DNA of 8,910 nt from an uncultured Pseudomonadales bacterium. Lineage in GTDB: Bacteria > Pseudomonadota > Gammaproteobacteria > Pseudomonadales > IMCC2047. This document shows positions 1 through 5,742 of the stretch, piece by piece (within the stretch, counting starts at the first letter, position 1; each line of letters starts with the position of its first letter). The stretch is from assembly GCA_947258895.1 (NCBI GenBank), contig CAMYKE010000045.1:1-8910 (forward strand). Direction: 5' to 3'. The notes under the pieces were generated by a model. That model was not told the origin of the DNA. It searched no databases and saw nothing but the letters and a program-made list of their open reading frames with translations. A program made the translations under genes and the position numbers.

Positions 1-200
1 CTGCGCTGTTCGTCCTGGAACAGGGACTCCACGACATACACATCCCTGCCGCGCACGTTCACCAGTGGTCGGCACTTATGCTCGCCGTCGCTGAAGTTCC
101 GTTCTTCAAGCTCGCCAGGCTTGATTCCCAACCGGTCACTGATTCTTGTCGCCAGGGAATGACTGGTATCCAATGCGAAAATACACAAATCGTTAGTCAT
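1..200 (-). CDS. Ribose-phosphate pyrophosphokinase-like protein (5' part only)
   Basis: The gene reads leftwards from an ATG at 198-200 and is cut by the window edge after about 66 codons. The fragment begins MTNDLCIFALDTSHSLATRI. It continues with LGIKPGELEERNFSDGEH and NVRGRDVYVVESL, the N-terminal landmarks of PRPP synthetases (FSDGE and VRGxDVxxxxS). The family makes PRPP from ribose 5-phosphate and ATP in the cytoplasm. A Shine-Dalgarno-like GAGAGGG lies a few bases upstream of the ATG. The segment after FSDGE (HKCRPLVNVRG) differs from E. coli Prs as I remember it, so this may be a paralogue of the housekeeping enzyme. Such paralogues can sit beside thymidine/AMP phosphorylase genes; here that neighbour would be off the window. 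The gene is divergent from the phosphoribosyltransferase gene at 381, a family that uses PRPP. The catalytic flexible loop and PRPP-binding motif lie outside the window, so activity cannot be judged. Confidence 0.85.
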   Translation of the reverse strand, partial: MTNDLCIFALDTSHSLATRISDRLGIKPGELEERNFSDGEHKCRPLVNVRGRDVYVVESLFQDEQR

Positions 201-287
201 GGTAAGGCCCTCTCGAAATTGTTCGCCGGCATCCGCCACCGCTATAGAATCGAGACTATATCTTCGCTGCCGGGGCAGGGTACGCAG

Positions 288-301
288 TTGATTTGCGTCA
301 C
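288..301 (+). promoter_or_regulatory. FNR/Anr-like binding site in divergent promoter region
   Basis: The site reads TTGAT-TTGC-GTCAC. Against the FNR/Anr consensus TTGAT-N4-ATCAA the left half is perfect and the right half matches at three of five bases. Its centre (294.5) is 41.5 bases before position 336. A -10-like TATGCT at 324-329 would start transcription at about 336, which is the geometry of a class II FNR-activated promoter reading towards 381. On the other strand a TATAGT (255-260) lies 34-40 bases away, so the same site might also act on the PRPP-synthetase-like gene. The match and spacing are visible; regulation by an FNR-family protein is inferred. Confidence 0.4.
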
Positions 302-323
302 ATTACTGTGATTGCAATCGAAC

Positions 324-329
324 TATGCT
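324..329 (+). promoter_or_regulatory. Candidate -10 element for the phosphoribosyltransferase operon
   Basis: TATGCT matches TATAAT at four of six bases. There is no good -35 hexamer 16-18 bases upstream (the sequence there is CATTAC), which is typical of an activator-dependent promoter. It fits the FNR-like site centred at 294.5. The predicted start near 336 would give a leader of about 45 bases before the ATG at 381. Confidence 0.35.
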
Positions 330-380
330 GTGTTGATGGGCGGGTTGAAATTGTCCGCATGGAAGTGAACCGAGGCGCAA

Positions 381-968
381 ATGACCTTAAAATTTAACGA
401 TCGGAGTGACGCGGGGCGCAGGCTTGCCAACCAGTTCAGTTCGTATGCCGGGCAGCCCGGGATCGTGGTGCTGGCGCTGCCCCGGGGCGGGGTGCCGGTA
501 GCCTTCGAGGTAGCCGAGTACTTGCATGCGCCGCTGGATATCATGCTGGTGCGCAAGGTGGGCGTGCCGGGACAGCGGGAACTGGCGATGGGCGCGATTG
601 CGTCCGGCGACGTGCTTATTATGAATCAGTCGATCGTAAACGCCCTGAACATCCCCGAGTCCGAGGTCGAGCGATCGGTAGCGGCTGAGCGTCAGGAACT
701 CGCGCGCCGGGAACGTGCATATCGTGGGGACCTGCCGCCCTGCGACCTGGAGTCCAAAACCGTCATTATCATCGATGACGGTATAGCGACCGGCGCCACC
801 ATGCGGGCCGCAATCGCCGCCGCAAGACAGCAGCAGCCGAAGCGGCTGGTCGTCGGGGCGCCCACCGCGGCCCGGGATAGCTGCGAGGTAATTCGCAAAG
901 AAGTCGACGAGCTGATCTCGGGCGCGACAGCGGGAGGAGTAAGTTGGACTATAGTGAGAGCGTCATGA
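381..968 (+). CDS. Phosphoribosyltransferase family protein (COG1926 type)
   Basis: The 195-residue cytoplasmic protein begins MTLKFNDRSDAGRRLANQF. It has VLALPRGGVPVAFEVA at 30-45, VRKVGVPGQRELAMGAIASG at 57-76, and the type I PRTase PRPP-binding motif VIIIDDGIATGAT at 128-140, whose acidic pair is Asp132-Asp133. These mark the predicted phosphoribosyltransferases of COG1926; their acceptor base is not established. The ATG at 381 is preceded by GAGG at 372-375, five bases away. The C-terminus is odd. Relatives I know continue after the EVDEL segment (174-178 here) for about 35-40 residues, including an aromatic, acidic stretch like WYxDFxQTxDEEV. Here only GATAGGVSWTIVRAS follows Ser180. The stop overlaps the next start as ATGA, so the two genes are probably translationally coupled. 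Fused PRTase-hydrolase proteins exist (I recall Mycobacterium tuberculosis Rv0571c), so this pair may be a split version of one. Confidence 0.9.
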   Translation: MTLKFNDRSDAGRRLANQFSSYAGQPGIVVLALPRGGVPVAFEVAEYLHAPLDIMLVRKVGVPGQRELAMGAIASGDVLIMNQSIVNALNIPESEVERSVAAERQELARRERAYRGDLPPCDLESKTVIIIDDGIATGATMRAAIAAARQQQPKRLVVGAPTAARDSCEVIRKEVDELISGATAGGVSWTIVRAS

Positions 969-1630
969 ACGAGGAAATAAACGCCAGGGCGGTACTTATC
1001 GATGGCGATGGAGTGCAGCTAGCGGGCGATCTGGCGGTGCCAGACAACGCCAGGGGCGTCATTTTGTTCGTGCATGGCAGCGGCAGCAGTCGTTTCAGCG
1101 TGCGCAACCGGTTCGTTGCGCAGCAGCTGCAAAAGGCGGGTTTCGCGACGCTGCTGTTTGATCTGCTGACGGCAGCGGAAGACCGTGAGGACCGGTTTAC
1201 CGGCCTGTATCGCTTCGATATCGAGCTGTTAACCCGGCGCACCGTGGCTGCAACCCTCTGGCTGGCAGCATTGCCGGAGCTGGCGGGCAGTACTATCGGT
1301 TATTTTGGGGCTAGCACCGGCGCTGCCGCGGCGCTGGTTGCAGCCAGCACACACCCGGATTATGTCAGCGCAGTGGTATCGCGGGGCGGGCGTCCGGACC
1401 TGGCGGCCCATGCGCTTCCCGAGGTGCAAGCCGCGACCCTGCTCATCGTCGGCGGTGATGACCATCAGGTGATCGAACTGAACCGGATCGCACAACGGCA
1501 ACTCACCTGTCATAACCGGCTGGAGATCATCCCCGGAGCAACTCACCTTTTCGAGGAACCCGGAGCGCTGGAAAACGTGGTGCGCCTCGCCGGTAGCTGG
1601 TTTGGGGATTTCCTGCCCCCCGCCAAATGA
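965..1630 (+). CDS. Alpha/beta hydrolase, dienelactone-hydrolase-like
   Basis: The protein has 221 residues from the ATG at 965, which overlaps the upstream stop as ATGA and has GTGAGAG just before it. A TTG at 944 would add seven residues and has a stronger AGGAG (935-939), but only four bases away, so the start is uncertain. The fold is an alpha/beta hydrolase: strand and oxyanion segment VILFVHGSGSS at 32-42, nucleophile elbow G-A-S117-T-G, acid in LLIVGGDD (Asp166 most likely), and His194 in PGATHLFEE. This is a complete Ser-Asp-His triad. Dienelactone hydrolases use Cys, so the Ser points to an esterase-like member with unknown substrate. No signal peptide is seen, so it is probably cytoplasmic. 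Pairing with a COG1926 phosphoribosyltransferase is known, also as fusions, so the two probably act in one process. The gene ends at TGA 1628-1630, facing the cytochrome gene. Confidence 0.9.
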   Translation: MNEEINARAVLIDGDGVQLAGDLAVPDNARGVILFVHGSGSSRFSVRNRFVAQQLQKAGFATLLFDLLTAAEDREDRFTGLYRFDIELLTRRTVAATLWLAALPELAGSTIGYFGASTGAAAALVAASTHPDYVSAVVSRGGRPDLAAHALPEVQAATLLIVGGDDHQVIELNRIAQRQLTCHNRLEIIPGATHLFEEPGALENVVRLAGSWFGDFLPPAK

Positions 1631-1684
1631 CGGGGGACCGGGGTTGCATCACTACAGTCGGGCTCTTCTCGATCGGAGGCGTGC

Positions 1685-1731
1685 GCAGCATAGCGGGGTC
1701 GACAGGAAATTTTCGCGGGCGCTGTCGCTGC
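1685..1731. repeat. Imperfect inverted repeat in the convergent gap
   Basis: GCAGC-AT-AGCG (1685-1695) faces CGCT-GTC-GCTGC (1720-1731): nine pairs with a 2/3 internal loop and a 24-base loop. It lies in the 120-base gap between two convergent genes, where a shared terminator would be expected. No U-tract follows on either strand, so a terminator role is only a guess. I see nothing else in this gap. Confidence 0.25.
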
Positions 1732-1750
1732 TCTGCCGTGCTGCAAGCGA

Positions 1751-2209
1751 TCAGGGATACGGATACGGCCGGTATTCGGTAGGGAAGTCTATTTGGACCT
1801 GGTAACTGGCCTGCAGGAAGGCGACCAGGTCGATCAGTTGGCTGACCGTCATCACATCATTGTAGTTGCGCATTTTGGACACCTGCTCCGGCAGGATGGC
1901 TTCGGGTACATAGCCGACCGCTAGTTTATGCGAAGGGTTGATGATGGAGGTCACCAGTTCGCCATAGGTTCTTACCCGTTTCGTTGCGCCGCCCAGAAGT
2001 ACCCGAATTTCCGAGGTCTGTTCCGGCTCCGGCAGGTCTATACCCGAAACGGTATGACAGGCAGTGCATTGGAGCGCGACGAAGGCCTGCTGGCCACGTT
2101 CGCCGTTTCCTTCGGGCAGGCTAAACCCCCTGGGTGATTGAGGACCGGTATCACACCCGGCCAGTAAGGTGACCAATACGCTTGATACGATAGAGGCATA
2201 TATTTTCAT
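1751..2209 (-). CDS. Mono-haem cytochrome c lipoprotein
   Basis: The protein has 152 residues. The ATG at 2207-2209 was chosen because AGGAG lies eight bases upstream and the protein then opens with a lipoprotein signal, MKIYASIVSSVLVTLLAGCD. The lipobox is LLAGC and the lipidated residue Cys19. The open frame extends upstream to 2311, but that part looks non-coding. A single haem c site, C48-T-A-C51-H52, follows GQQAFVALQ. A late Met113 (KMRNYND) before the helix LIDLVAFLQ is the probable second iron ligand. This is the usual class I cytochrome c layout, so it is a periplasmic electron carrier tethered by lipid. Asp20 directly after the lipid Cys would, by the E. coli Lol rule, keep it in the inner membrane. 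The tail YRPYPYP is unusual. Its redox partner is not evident; the neighbours do not form a respiratory operon with it. Confidence 0.88.
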   Translation of the reverse strand: MKIYASIVSSVLVTLLAGCDTGPQSPRGFSLPEGNGERGQQAFVALQCTACHTVSGIDLPEPEQTSEIRVLLGGATKRVRTYGELVTSIINPSHKLAVGYVPEAILPEQVSKMRNYNDVMTVSQLIDLVAFLQASYQVQIDFPTEYRPYPYP

Positions 2210-2321
2210 AGCTATTGCTCCTGGTAAACCACTGCACCGGGGTAGTGTACCCTGCGGGGCACAGAGACTATTGATCTGGGGCATGTTTGCGACCCTGTAA
2301 CCGAACGCCACGACCAGCGTT

Positions 2322-2339
2322 CACCTGCCGCAGCGGGTG
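2322..2339 (-). terminator. Hairpin downstream of the DUF1801 gene
   Basis: CACCTGC-CGCA-GCGGGTG forms a seven-pair stem with one G-U pair and a four-base loop, 28 bases past the stop of the gene ending at 2367. On the minus strand no run of T follows it, although AAA precedes it. It may be a weak or Rho-assisted terminator. Confidence 0.25.
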
Positions 2340-2366
2340 TTTCCAGGGCGGCTAGGGCGTAGAATT

Positions 2367-2714
2367 TCAGGGAGCTTTCGGGTGTTCGATTGCGTGTTTG
2401 ATTACCTGCCTGATCGCCGCTTCCGGCAGTGGATCCGAGTCCCGGAAAGTAATGCAGCCCTTGCCCGTTTTTATGGCCGGGTATTTTTCCCTGAACCGGG
2501 CAAGGTGATGCGCGCCGCAGGTATATAACGACACGTAGTGCTTCTGGTTGGCTATCGCAACCCAGCCATCTCCTACCTTGTAGGTCGGCATCCGGTAGGA
2601 CAGGTCGATCGTTGCCTGGGGGTATGACTCCAGGATGAGGTCGTGGAGCTTTTGCAACCGCGGCTTGCGCGGCTCCGGCACGGACGGGAGATATTGTCGT
2701 ACGTCACTATTCAT
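2367..2714 (-). CDS. DUF1801 (YdhG-like) domain protein
   Basis: A soluble 115-residue protein with no signal peptide. The ATG at 2712-2714 has AGGAG seven bases upstream. The family landmarks are in order: a start YLPSVPEPRKPRLQKLHDLI (8-27), ISYGMP-like DLSYRMPTYKVGDGW (37-51), KHYVSLYTCGAHHLARF (58-74), GKGCITF (84-90) and PLPEAAIRQVIKHAIE (95-110). Length and motif order match the DUF1801/YdhG family, which has a compact frataxin-like fold; Bacillus members have been proposed as iron chaperones. Its role in proteobacteria is unknown to me. The gene lies 157 bases upstream of the cytochrome gene on the same strand, too far for tight coupling, so it is probably a separate unit. Confidence 0.87.
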   Translation of the reverse strand: MNSDVRQYLPSVPEPRKPRLQKLHDLILESYPQATIDLSYRMPTYKVGDGWVAIANQKHYVSLYTCGAHHLARFREKYPAIKTGKGCITFRDSDPLPEAAIRQVIKHAIEHPKAP

Positions 2715-2780
2715 AACGCTGCTCCTCAGCTTGGGAATCTCCGGGTCTGACTCGCGTCACTTGCAAAGATAGCCGCTGGC

Positions 2781-2797
2781 CGCCAACCCGGCTGGCG
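2781..2797 (-). terminator. Hairpin downstream of the SulP gene
   Basis: CGCCA and TGGCG pair around a seven-base loop in which further C-G pairs are possible. It begins 24 bases past the stop of the transporter gene ending at 2822. No T-run follows on the minus strand, so the call rests on position and stem alone. Confidence 0.25.
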
Positions 2798-2821
2798 TCT
2801 GCTCGGGCCACGGAGGGGCGT

Positions 2822-4540
2822 CTATTTATTCGTTTGTAGCGCGTCCTGGGCATACACGCTGACGCCTTCGTCGATGAAGGTCAGGGCGTCACGGATGGTA
2901 GCAAACATCGATCGCTCACCCATGTACTGGTGCAGTGGCGAGGTTTTGATCGCGTCCCTGACCGGACCGATGGGATTGGTGATGTAGAACTCGATCCCCT
3001 GCATCCTCAGGTTTTCAATAACCTGCTGCAGCATTAACAGCGCCGTGCAGTCGACATTGTTTACCGCTTCCGCATCGAACACCACGTACTTTAGCATACC
3101 GGCCGGGCGCTTTTTGATCCAGCCGTAGAGCTTGCCGACGAAGAAGTCCTTGTTGGCAAAGTACAGGGGCGCGTCGAACCGAAAAATCAGCACGTCGTCG
3201 CGCACCTGGGCATCCTTGAAGCGAGTCACATTGCGAAATAAGCGGCCTCCCTGGATGGAGCCAAGCTCGGTCATGTGCGGATTGGCCGTGTTGTAAATTA
3301 CCATGAAGATCGACAGGGTGACACCCAGTATGAGCCCTTGCTGTACGCCCAGCACCAGCGTGACCAGAAACGTGGCGAGCAGGATCGTAAATTCCCGTTT
3401 GCTCTGTTTGAACAGGGCCTTTATTTGTCCAAACTTGAACAGGCCCGCGACGGAAACAATAATGATCACCGATAGCAGCGCCTTGGGCAGGGGGTAATCC
3501 GCGAACAACGGCGTCAGGAAAATCACGGTCACCAGGATGATAAATGACGAAACCACGGCAGACACCTGGGTTAAGGCGCCCGCTTCCACGAGCGCCGCAC
3601 TCCTTGAGAAACTGGCGGAGACCGGGAACGCCCTGAAAAAAGCGCCAACAAAATTGGCCGCGCCTATGGCAACCAGCTCTTTATTGGGCTTTACGCTGAT
3701 GCGGTCGGTTGGTTTTTCCTGCGACTTGCAGATTGCCATGGTGCCGATGTAACCCATCAATGCGACGGTTAGCGCCACCGGCAGCAAGCCGGCCAACTCG
3801 GAAAGGGAGATATTCGGTATCGTCACCGCGGGCAACCCCCGTGGGATCGAAGCGATAACATCCACGCCGTGCCCCTCGGCATTCCAGATTCCCGAGCACA
3901 GCATGCCTGTCACCAGCAATAGCAGTGCGCCGGGCAAGCCGGGAAACAGCCGCCTGGAAGAAACCATAAACAACATGCCGCCGATGCCTGTTGCGACCGT
4001 CAGCCAATGCCAGTGCGAAATTTGCAGGAGCAGCTGGTAAACCAGGGCGAAGATATTTCCACCCGCGACGTCGACGCCGACCATACTGCCAAATTGGCTC
4101 GCCATGATGATTAGCGCCGCGGCAGAGGTATACCCCACTATTACCGGGTACGACAAAAAGTTCGCAATAAAGCCAAGTTTGATAAAACCGAAAAAACATT
4201 GAATAACCCCGACCAGCAGAGTGAGCGCGATGGCTAACTCCAGGTATTGATCGGATCCCGGTTCGGCCAGTATGCGCAGGCCGGTAATAATCAGAATTGC
4301 GTCAAGGGCGACGGGGCCGATGGATATCTTGTTGGAGGTGCCCAGCAACGCATAGACAATCGGCGGGAAAATACTGGCATACAGCCCATATTCCGGCGGC
4401 AAGCCAGCCACCACGGCATAGCCCATACCCTGGGGGATGAGCATAACCGCAATCGTAATCCCGGCAAGCAGGTCGCTCTTGAACGAACTTCTGCGGTAGC
4501 CTTGTAACCACAACAGCCCCGGGAAAATAGTACGAAGCAT
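2822..4540 (-). CDS. SulP/SLC26-family anion transporter with STAS domain
   Basis: The protein has 572 residues, a normal length for bacterial SulP permeases. The ATG at 4538-4540 is preceded by AGGTG seven bases away. A short cytoplasmic N-terminus (LPGL-like FPGLLWLQGYR) leads into a multi-helix inner-membrane domain over about 22-415. The SulP signature is at 35-78: IPQGMGYAVVAGLPPEYGLY, then ALLGTSNKISIGPVA. A second landmark is FPVSASFSRSAALVEAGALT at 305-324. A STAS domain covers about 438-557, with VVFDAEAVNNVDCTALLML at 486-504. At the usual D-S/T-S phosphorylation position this STAS has Asp497-Cys498-Thr499. SulP proteins move sulfate, bicarbonate or dicarboxylates, often with sodium or protons; the substrate cannot be read from sequence. 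No carbonic anhydrase or sulfate-assimilation gene lies nearby. A bestrophin-like gene lies 187 bases upstream on the same strand. Confidence 0.95.
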   Translation of the reverse strand: MLRTIFPGLLWLQGYRRSSFKSDLLAGITIAVMLIPQGMGYAVVAGLPPEYGLYASIFPPIVYALLGTSNKISIGPVALDAILIITGLRILAEPGSDQYLELAIALTLLVGVIQCFFGFIKLGFIANFLSYPVIVGYTSAAALIIMASQFGSMVGVDVAGGNIFALVYQLLLQISHWHWLTVATGIGGMLFMVSSRRLFPGLPGALLLLVTGMLCSGIWNAEGHGVDVIASIPRGLPAVTIPNISLSELAGLLPVALTVALMGYIGTMAICKSQEKPTDRISVKPNKELVAIGAANFVGAFFRAFPVSASFSRSAALVEAGALTQVSAVVSSFIILVTVIFLTPLFADYPLPKALLSVIIIVSVAGLFKFGQIKALFKQSKREFTILLATFLVTLVLGVQQGLILGVTLSIFMVIYNTANPHMTELGSIQGGRLFRNVTRFKDAQVRDDVLIFRFDAPLYFANKDFFVGKLYGWIKKRPAGMLKYVVFDAEAVNNVDCTALLMLQQVIENLRMQGIEFYITNPIGPVRDAIKTSPLHQYMGERSMFATIRDALTFIDEGVSVYAQDALQTNK

Positions 4541-4623
4541 AGAATCACACCTGCCTGGATAATGTAGGGTGATGTAACCGGTGTACCCGGCACTTTACCA
4601 GGGCAATGGTTCCGGCTGGCGGC

Positions 4624-4639
4624 CGGCTGCCAGCAGCCG
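4624..4639 (-). repeat. Short perfect hairpin between the DUF4239 and SulP genes
   Basis: CGGCTG-CCAG-CAGCCG is a perfect six-pair stem with a four-base loop in the 187-base gap. Without a T-run it is not a canonical terminator; it could slow transcription or be incidental. Confidence 0.25.
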
Positions 4640-4657
4640 TAGTAACCGTCGGGACTC

Positions 4658-4694
4658 GCAGGTAAACGAATCCCGGGTAGGCCGCGCTACCTGC
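4658..4694. repeat. Seven-base inverted repeat after the DUF4239 gene
   Basis: GCAGGTA (4658-4664) and TACCTGC (4688-4694) are exact complements separated by 23 bases, just past the stop of the gene ending at 4728. Together with the hairpin at 4624-4639 it may end or attenuate transcription before the SulP gene. There is no U-tract. Confidence 0.25.
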
Positions 4695-4727
4695 AGCCGC
4701 TAACGAGTTCGTGGCTTCTGCGCCTTG

Positions 4728-5525
4728 CTAGCGTGCATCGGGCATGCTGTCGCGCAGGTCCACCATGAACTGCTGGTTTACCTGGATCAGGCCGCGCTTG
4801 GGTCGGTCCAGGTCGATAATGATAAATACGATCAACGTAATCAACAACGAGACCAGTATGATGGGTGCCAGAATCCGCTTGCCGCTCAGGCCAGCCGAGT
4901 AACCCAGCATGCCGCCCGATGAGATAAACACCAGGAACAGCAACAGCAGCACGATTTCCGGGACATGCAATTGCAATAGCGCATTCCTCTTGCCCTGGCT
5001 ATCGATCAGATCATTCAGTGATTTTACGAACGTGCCGGTGGTTACCGCGCGGGGGTCATCGTTGGTGGCTGCTACGGCCAATGTCCAGAGCTGGTTTTGC
5101 ACAGCGACGACCTGCTCGTTAAAAGCGGCGCGCTCGCTGGATCTGGTCAGGTCGATTTTGCCGATCGAGACTCGCAGTTCCAAATAGTTTCGAAACAATT
5201 CATCTACCTGACTCCGATACTGCTCCGGCAACAACTCTGCCCGCAACAGTGCGGTTCCGATCGCGTTGGTTTCAGCAATCAGGGCCATACTGCGATTATC
5301 GAATCGCTGCATGGACATACTGAAGGTGAAACCGAGTAACAGGGCGAGCAGGCCCAGGATGCTGGCCTGGATAGAGCCGGTGAGCGATTTTACCTCGCTG
5401 TCGGTGCGAGTTTGAACGAAGCGTCCCGCCTGAAAGCCGAATTCGTTGCTGGCCATGATGGCAAGAAACAGCGCCACGCAAATCGCAGCGCTGCTGAATC
5501 CGTAGAGTAATTCCTGTTGTTCCAT
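4728..5525 (-). CDS. Bestrophin-like (DUF4239) membrane protein
   Basis: The 265-residue inner-membrane protein begins MEQQELLYGFSS at the ATG 5523-5525. The frame stays open to a GTG at 5573, but those extra residues look unlike the family, so the inner ATG was chosen despite having no clear ribosome binding site. Predicted membrane helices are about 8-28, 52-72, 188-209 and 217-237, giving a 2+2 arrangement around a soluble helical middle. DUF4239 landmarks are LLALLLGFTFSMSMQRFDNR (59-78), ETNAIGTALLRAELLPEQYR (85-104) and DLDRPKRGLIQVNQQF (238-253). The family is annotated as bestrophin-like because of its resemblance to anion channels; transport has not, to my knowledge, been shown. The leader contains the inverted repeat 5528-5675, one arm of which ends two bases before the ATG. 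This suggests control of translation. Confidence 0.88.
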   Translation of the reverse strand: MEQQELLYGFSSAAICVALFLAIMASNEFGFQAGRFVQTRTDSEVKSLTGSIQASILGLLALLLGFTFSMSMQRFDNRSMALIAETNAIGTALLRAELLPEQYRSQVDELFRNYLELRVSIGKIDLTRSSERAAFNEQVVAVQNQLWTLAVAATNDDPRAVTTGTFVKSLNDLIDSQGKRNALLQLHVPEIVLLLLFLVFISSGGMLGYSAGLSGKRILAPIILVSLLITLIVFIIIDLDRPKRGLIQVNQQFMVDLRDSMPDAR

Positions 5526-5527
5526 TA

Positions 5528-5675
5528 GCCCGTGTCCGTCACCGATTGTGGTGCTCTGGCAGCCGTTCGGCACGACAAAGCAACTCTGACTGACTGCTAA
5601 TCGATGGCGTCGGGCAAAGGCCTGATTTCATGGCTTATTCTCAAATTTGATGCGGTATCGGTGACGGATGCGGGC
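5528..5675. repeat. 19-base imperfect inverted repeat spanning the DUF4239 leader
   Basis: GCCCGTGTCCGTCACCGAT at 5528-5546 pairs with ATCGGTGACGGATGCGGGC at 5657-5675: 17 of 19 positions match, with two adjacent mismatches, across a 110-base spacer. The matching stops sharply at both ends of each arm. In a minus-strand transcript the arms would form a long stem closing a large loop, with the second arm touching the start codon at 5525. The spacer also holds the perfect palindrome TCAAATTTGA (5641-5650). It could be an RNA switch, a paired protein-binding site, or the ends of a small degenerate repeat element. Confidence 0.6.
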
Positions 5676-5704
5676 CAGTCCTCCGGGGTTGCCTGCGACG
5701 CACG

Positions 5705-5733
5705 CCGGTCCCGGTCGCCCTGGCCGGGACCGG
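5705..5733 (-). terminator. Strong GC hairpin downstream of ohr
   Basis: CCGGTCCCGG (5705-5714) and CCGGGACCGG (5724-5733) are perfect 10-base complements around a nine-base loop that can add further pairs. The stem begins nine bases past the ohr stop. No T-run follows on the minus strand, so it may act as a non-canonical terminator or as a 3'-end stabiliser. Confidence 0.5.
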
Positions 5734-5742
5734 ACTGACTGT

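Noticed and set aside
2245..2262. Stem around CCTGCGGGG upstream of the cytochrome gene
   Set aside because: A short stem with a G-U pair and no T-run, in the leader of the gene; too weak to call.
2210..2311. N-terminal extension of the cytochrome c frame
   Set aside because: The inner ATG has a good ribosome binding site and gives a clean lipoprotein signal; the extension would bury that signal.
3681..4199. A 172-codon open frame on the minus strand
   Set aside because: It is a shifted frame inside the SulP gene, with an Arg/Gly-rich product and no recognisable motif.
5540..5632. 30-codon frame upstream of the DUF4239 gene
   Set aside because: It has only a GAGAA-like ribosome binding site and no conserved features. 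It is mentioned under the leader finding but not called as a gene.
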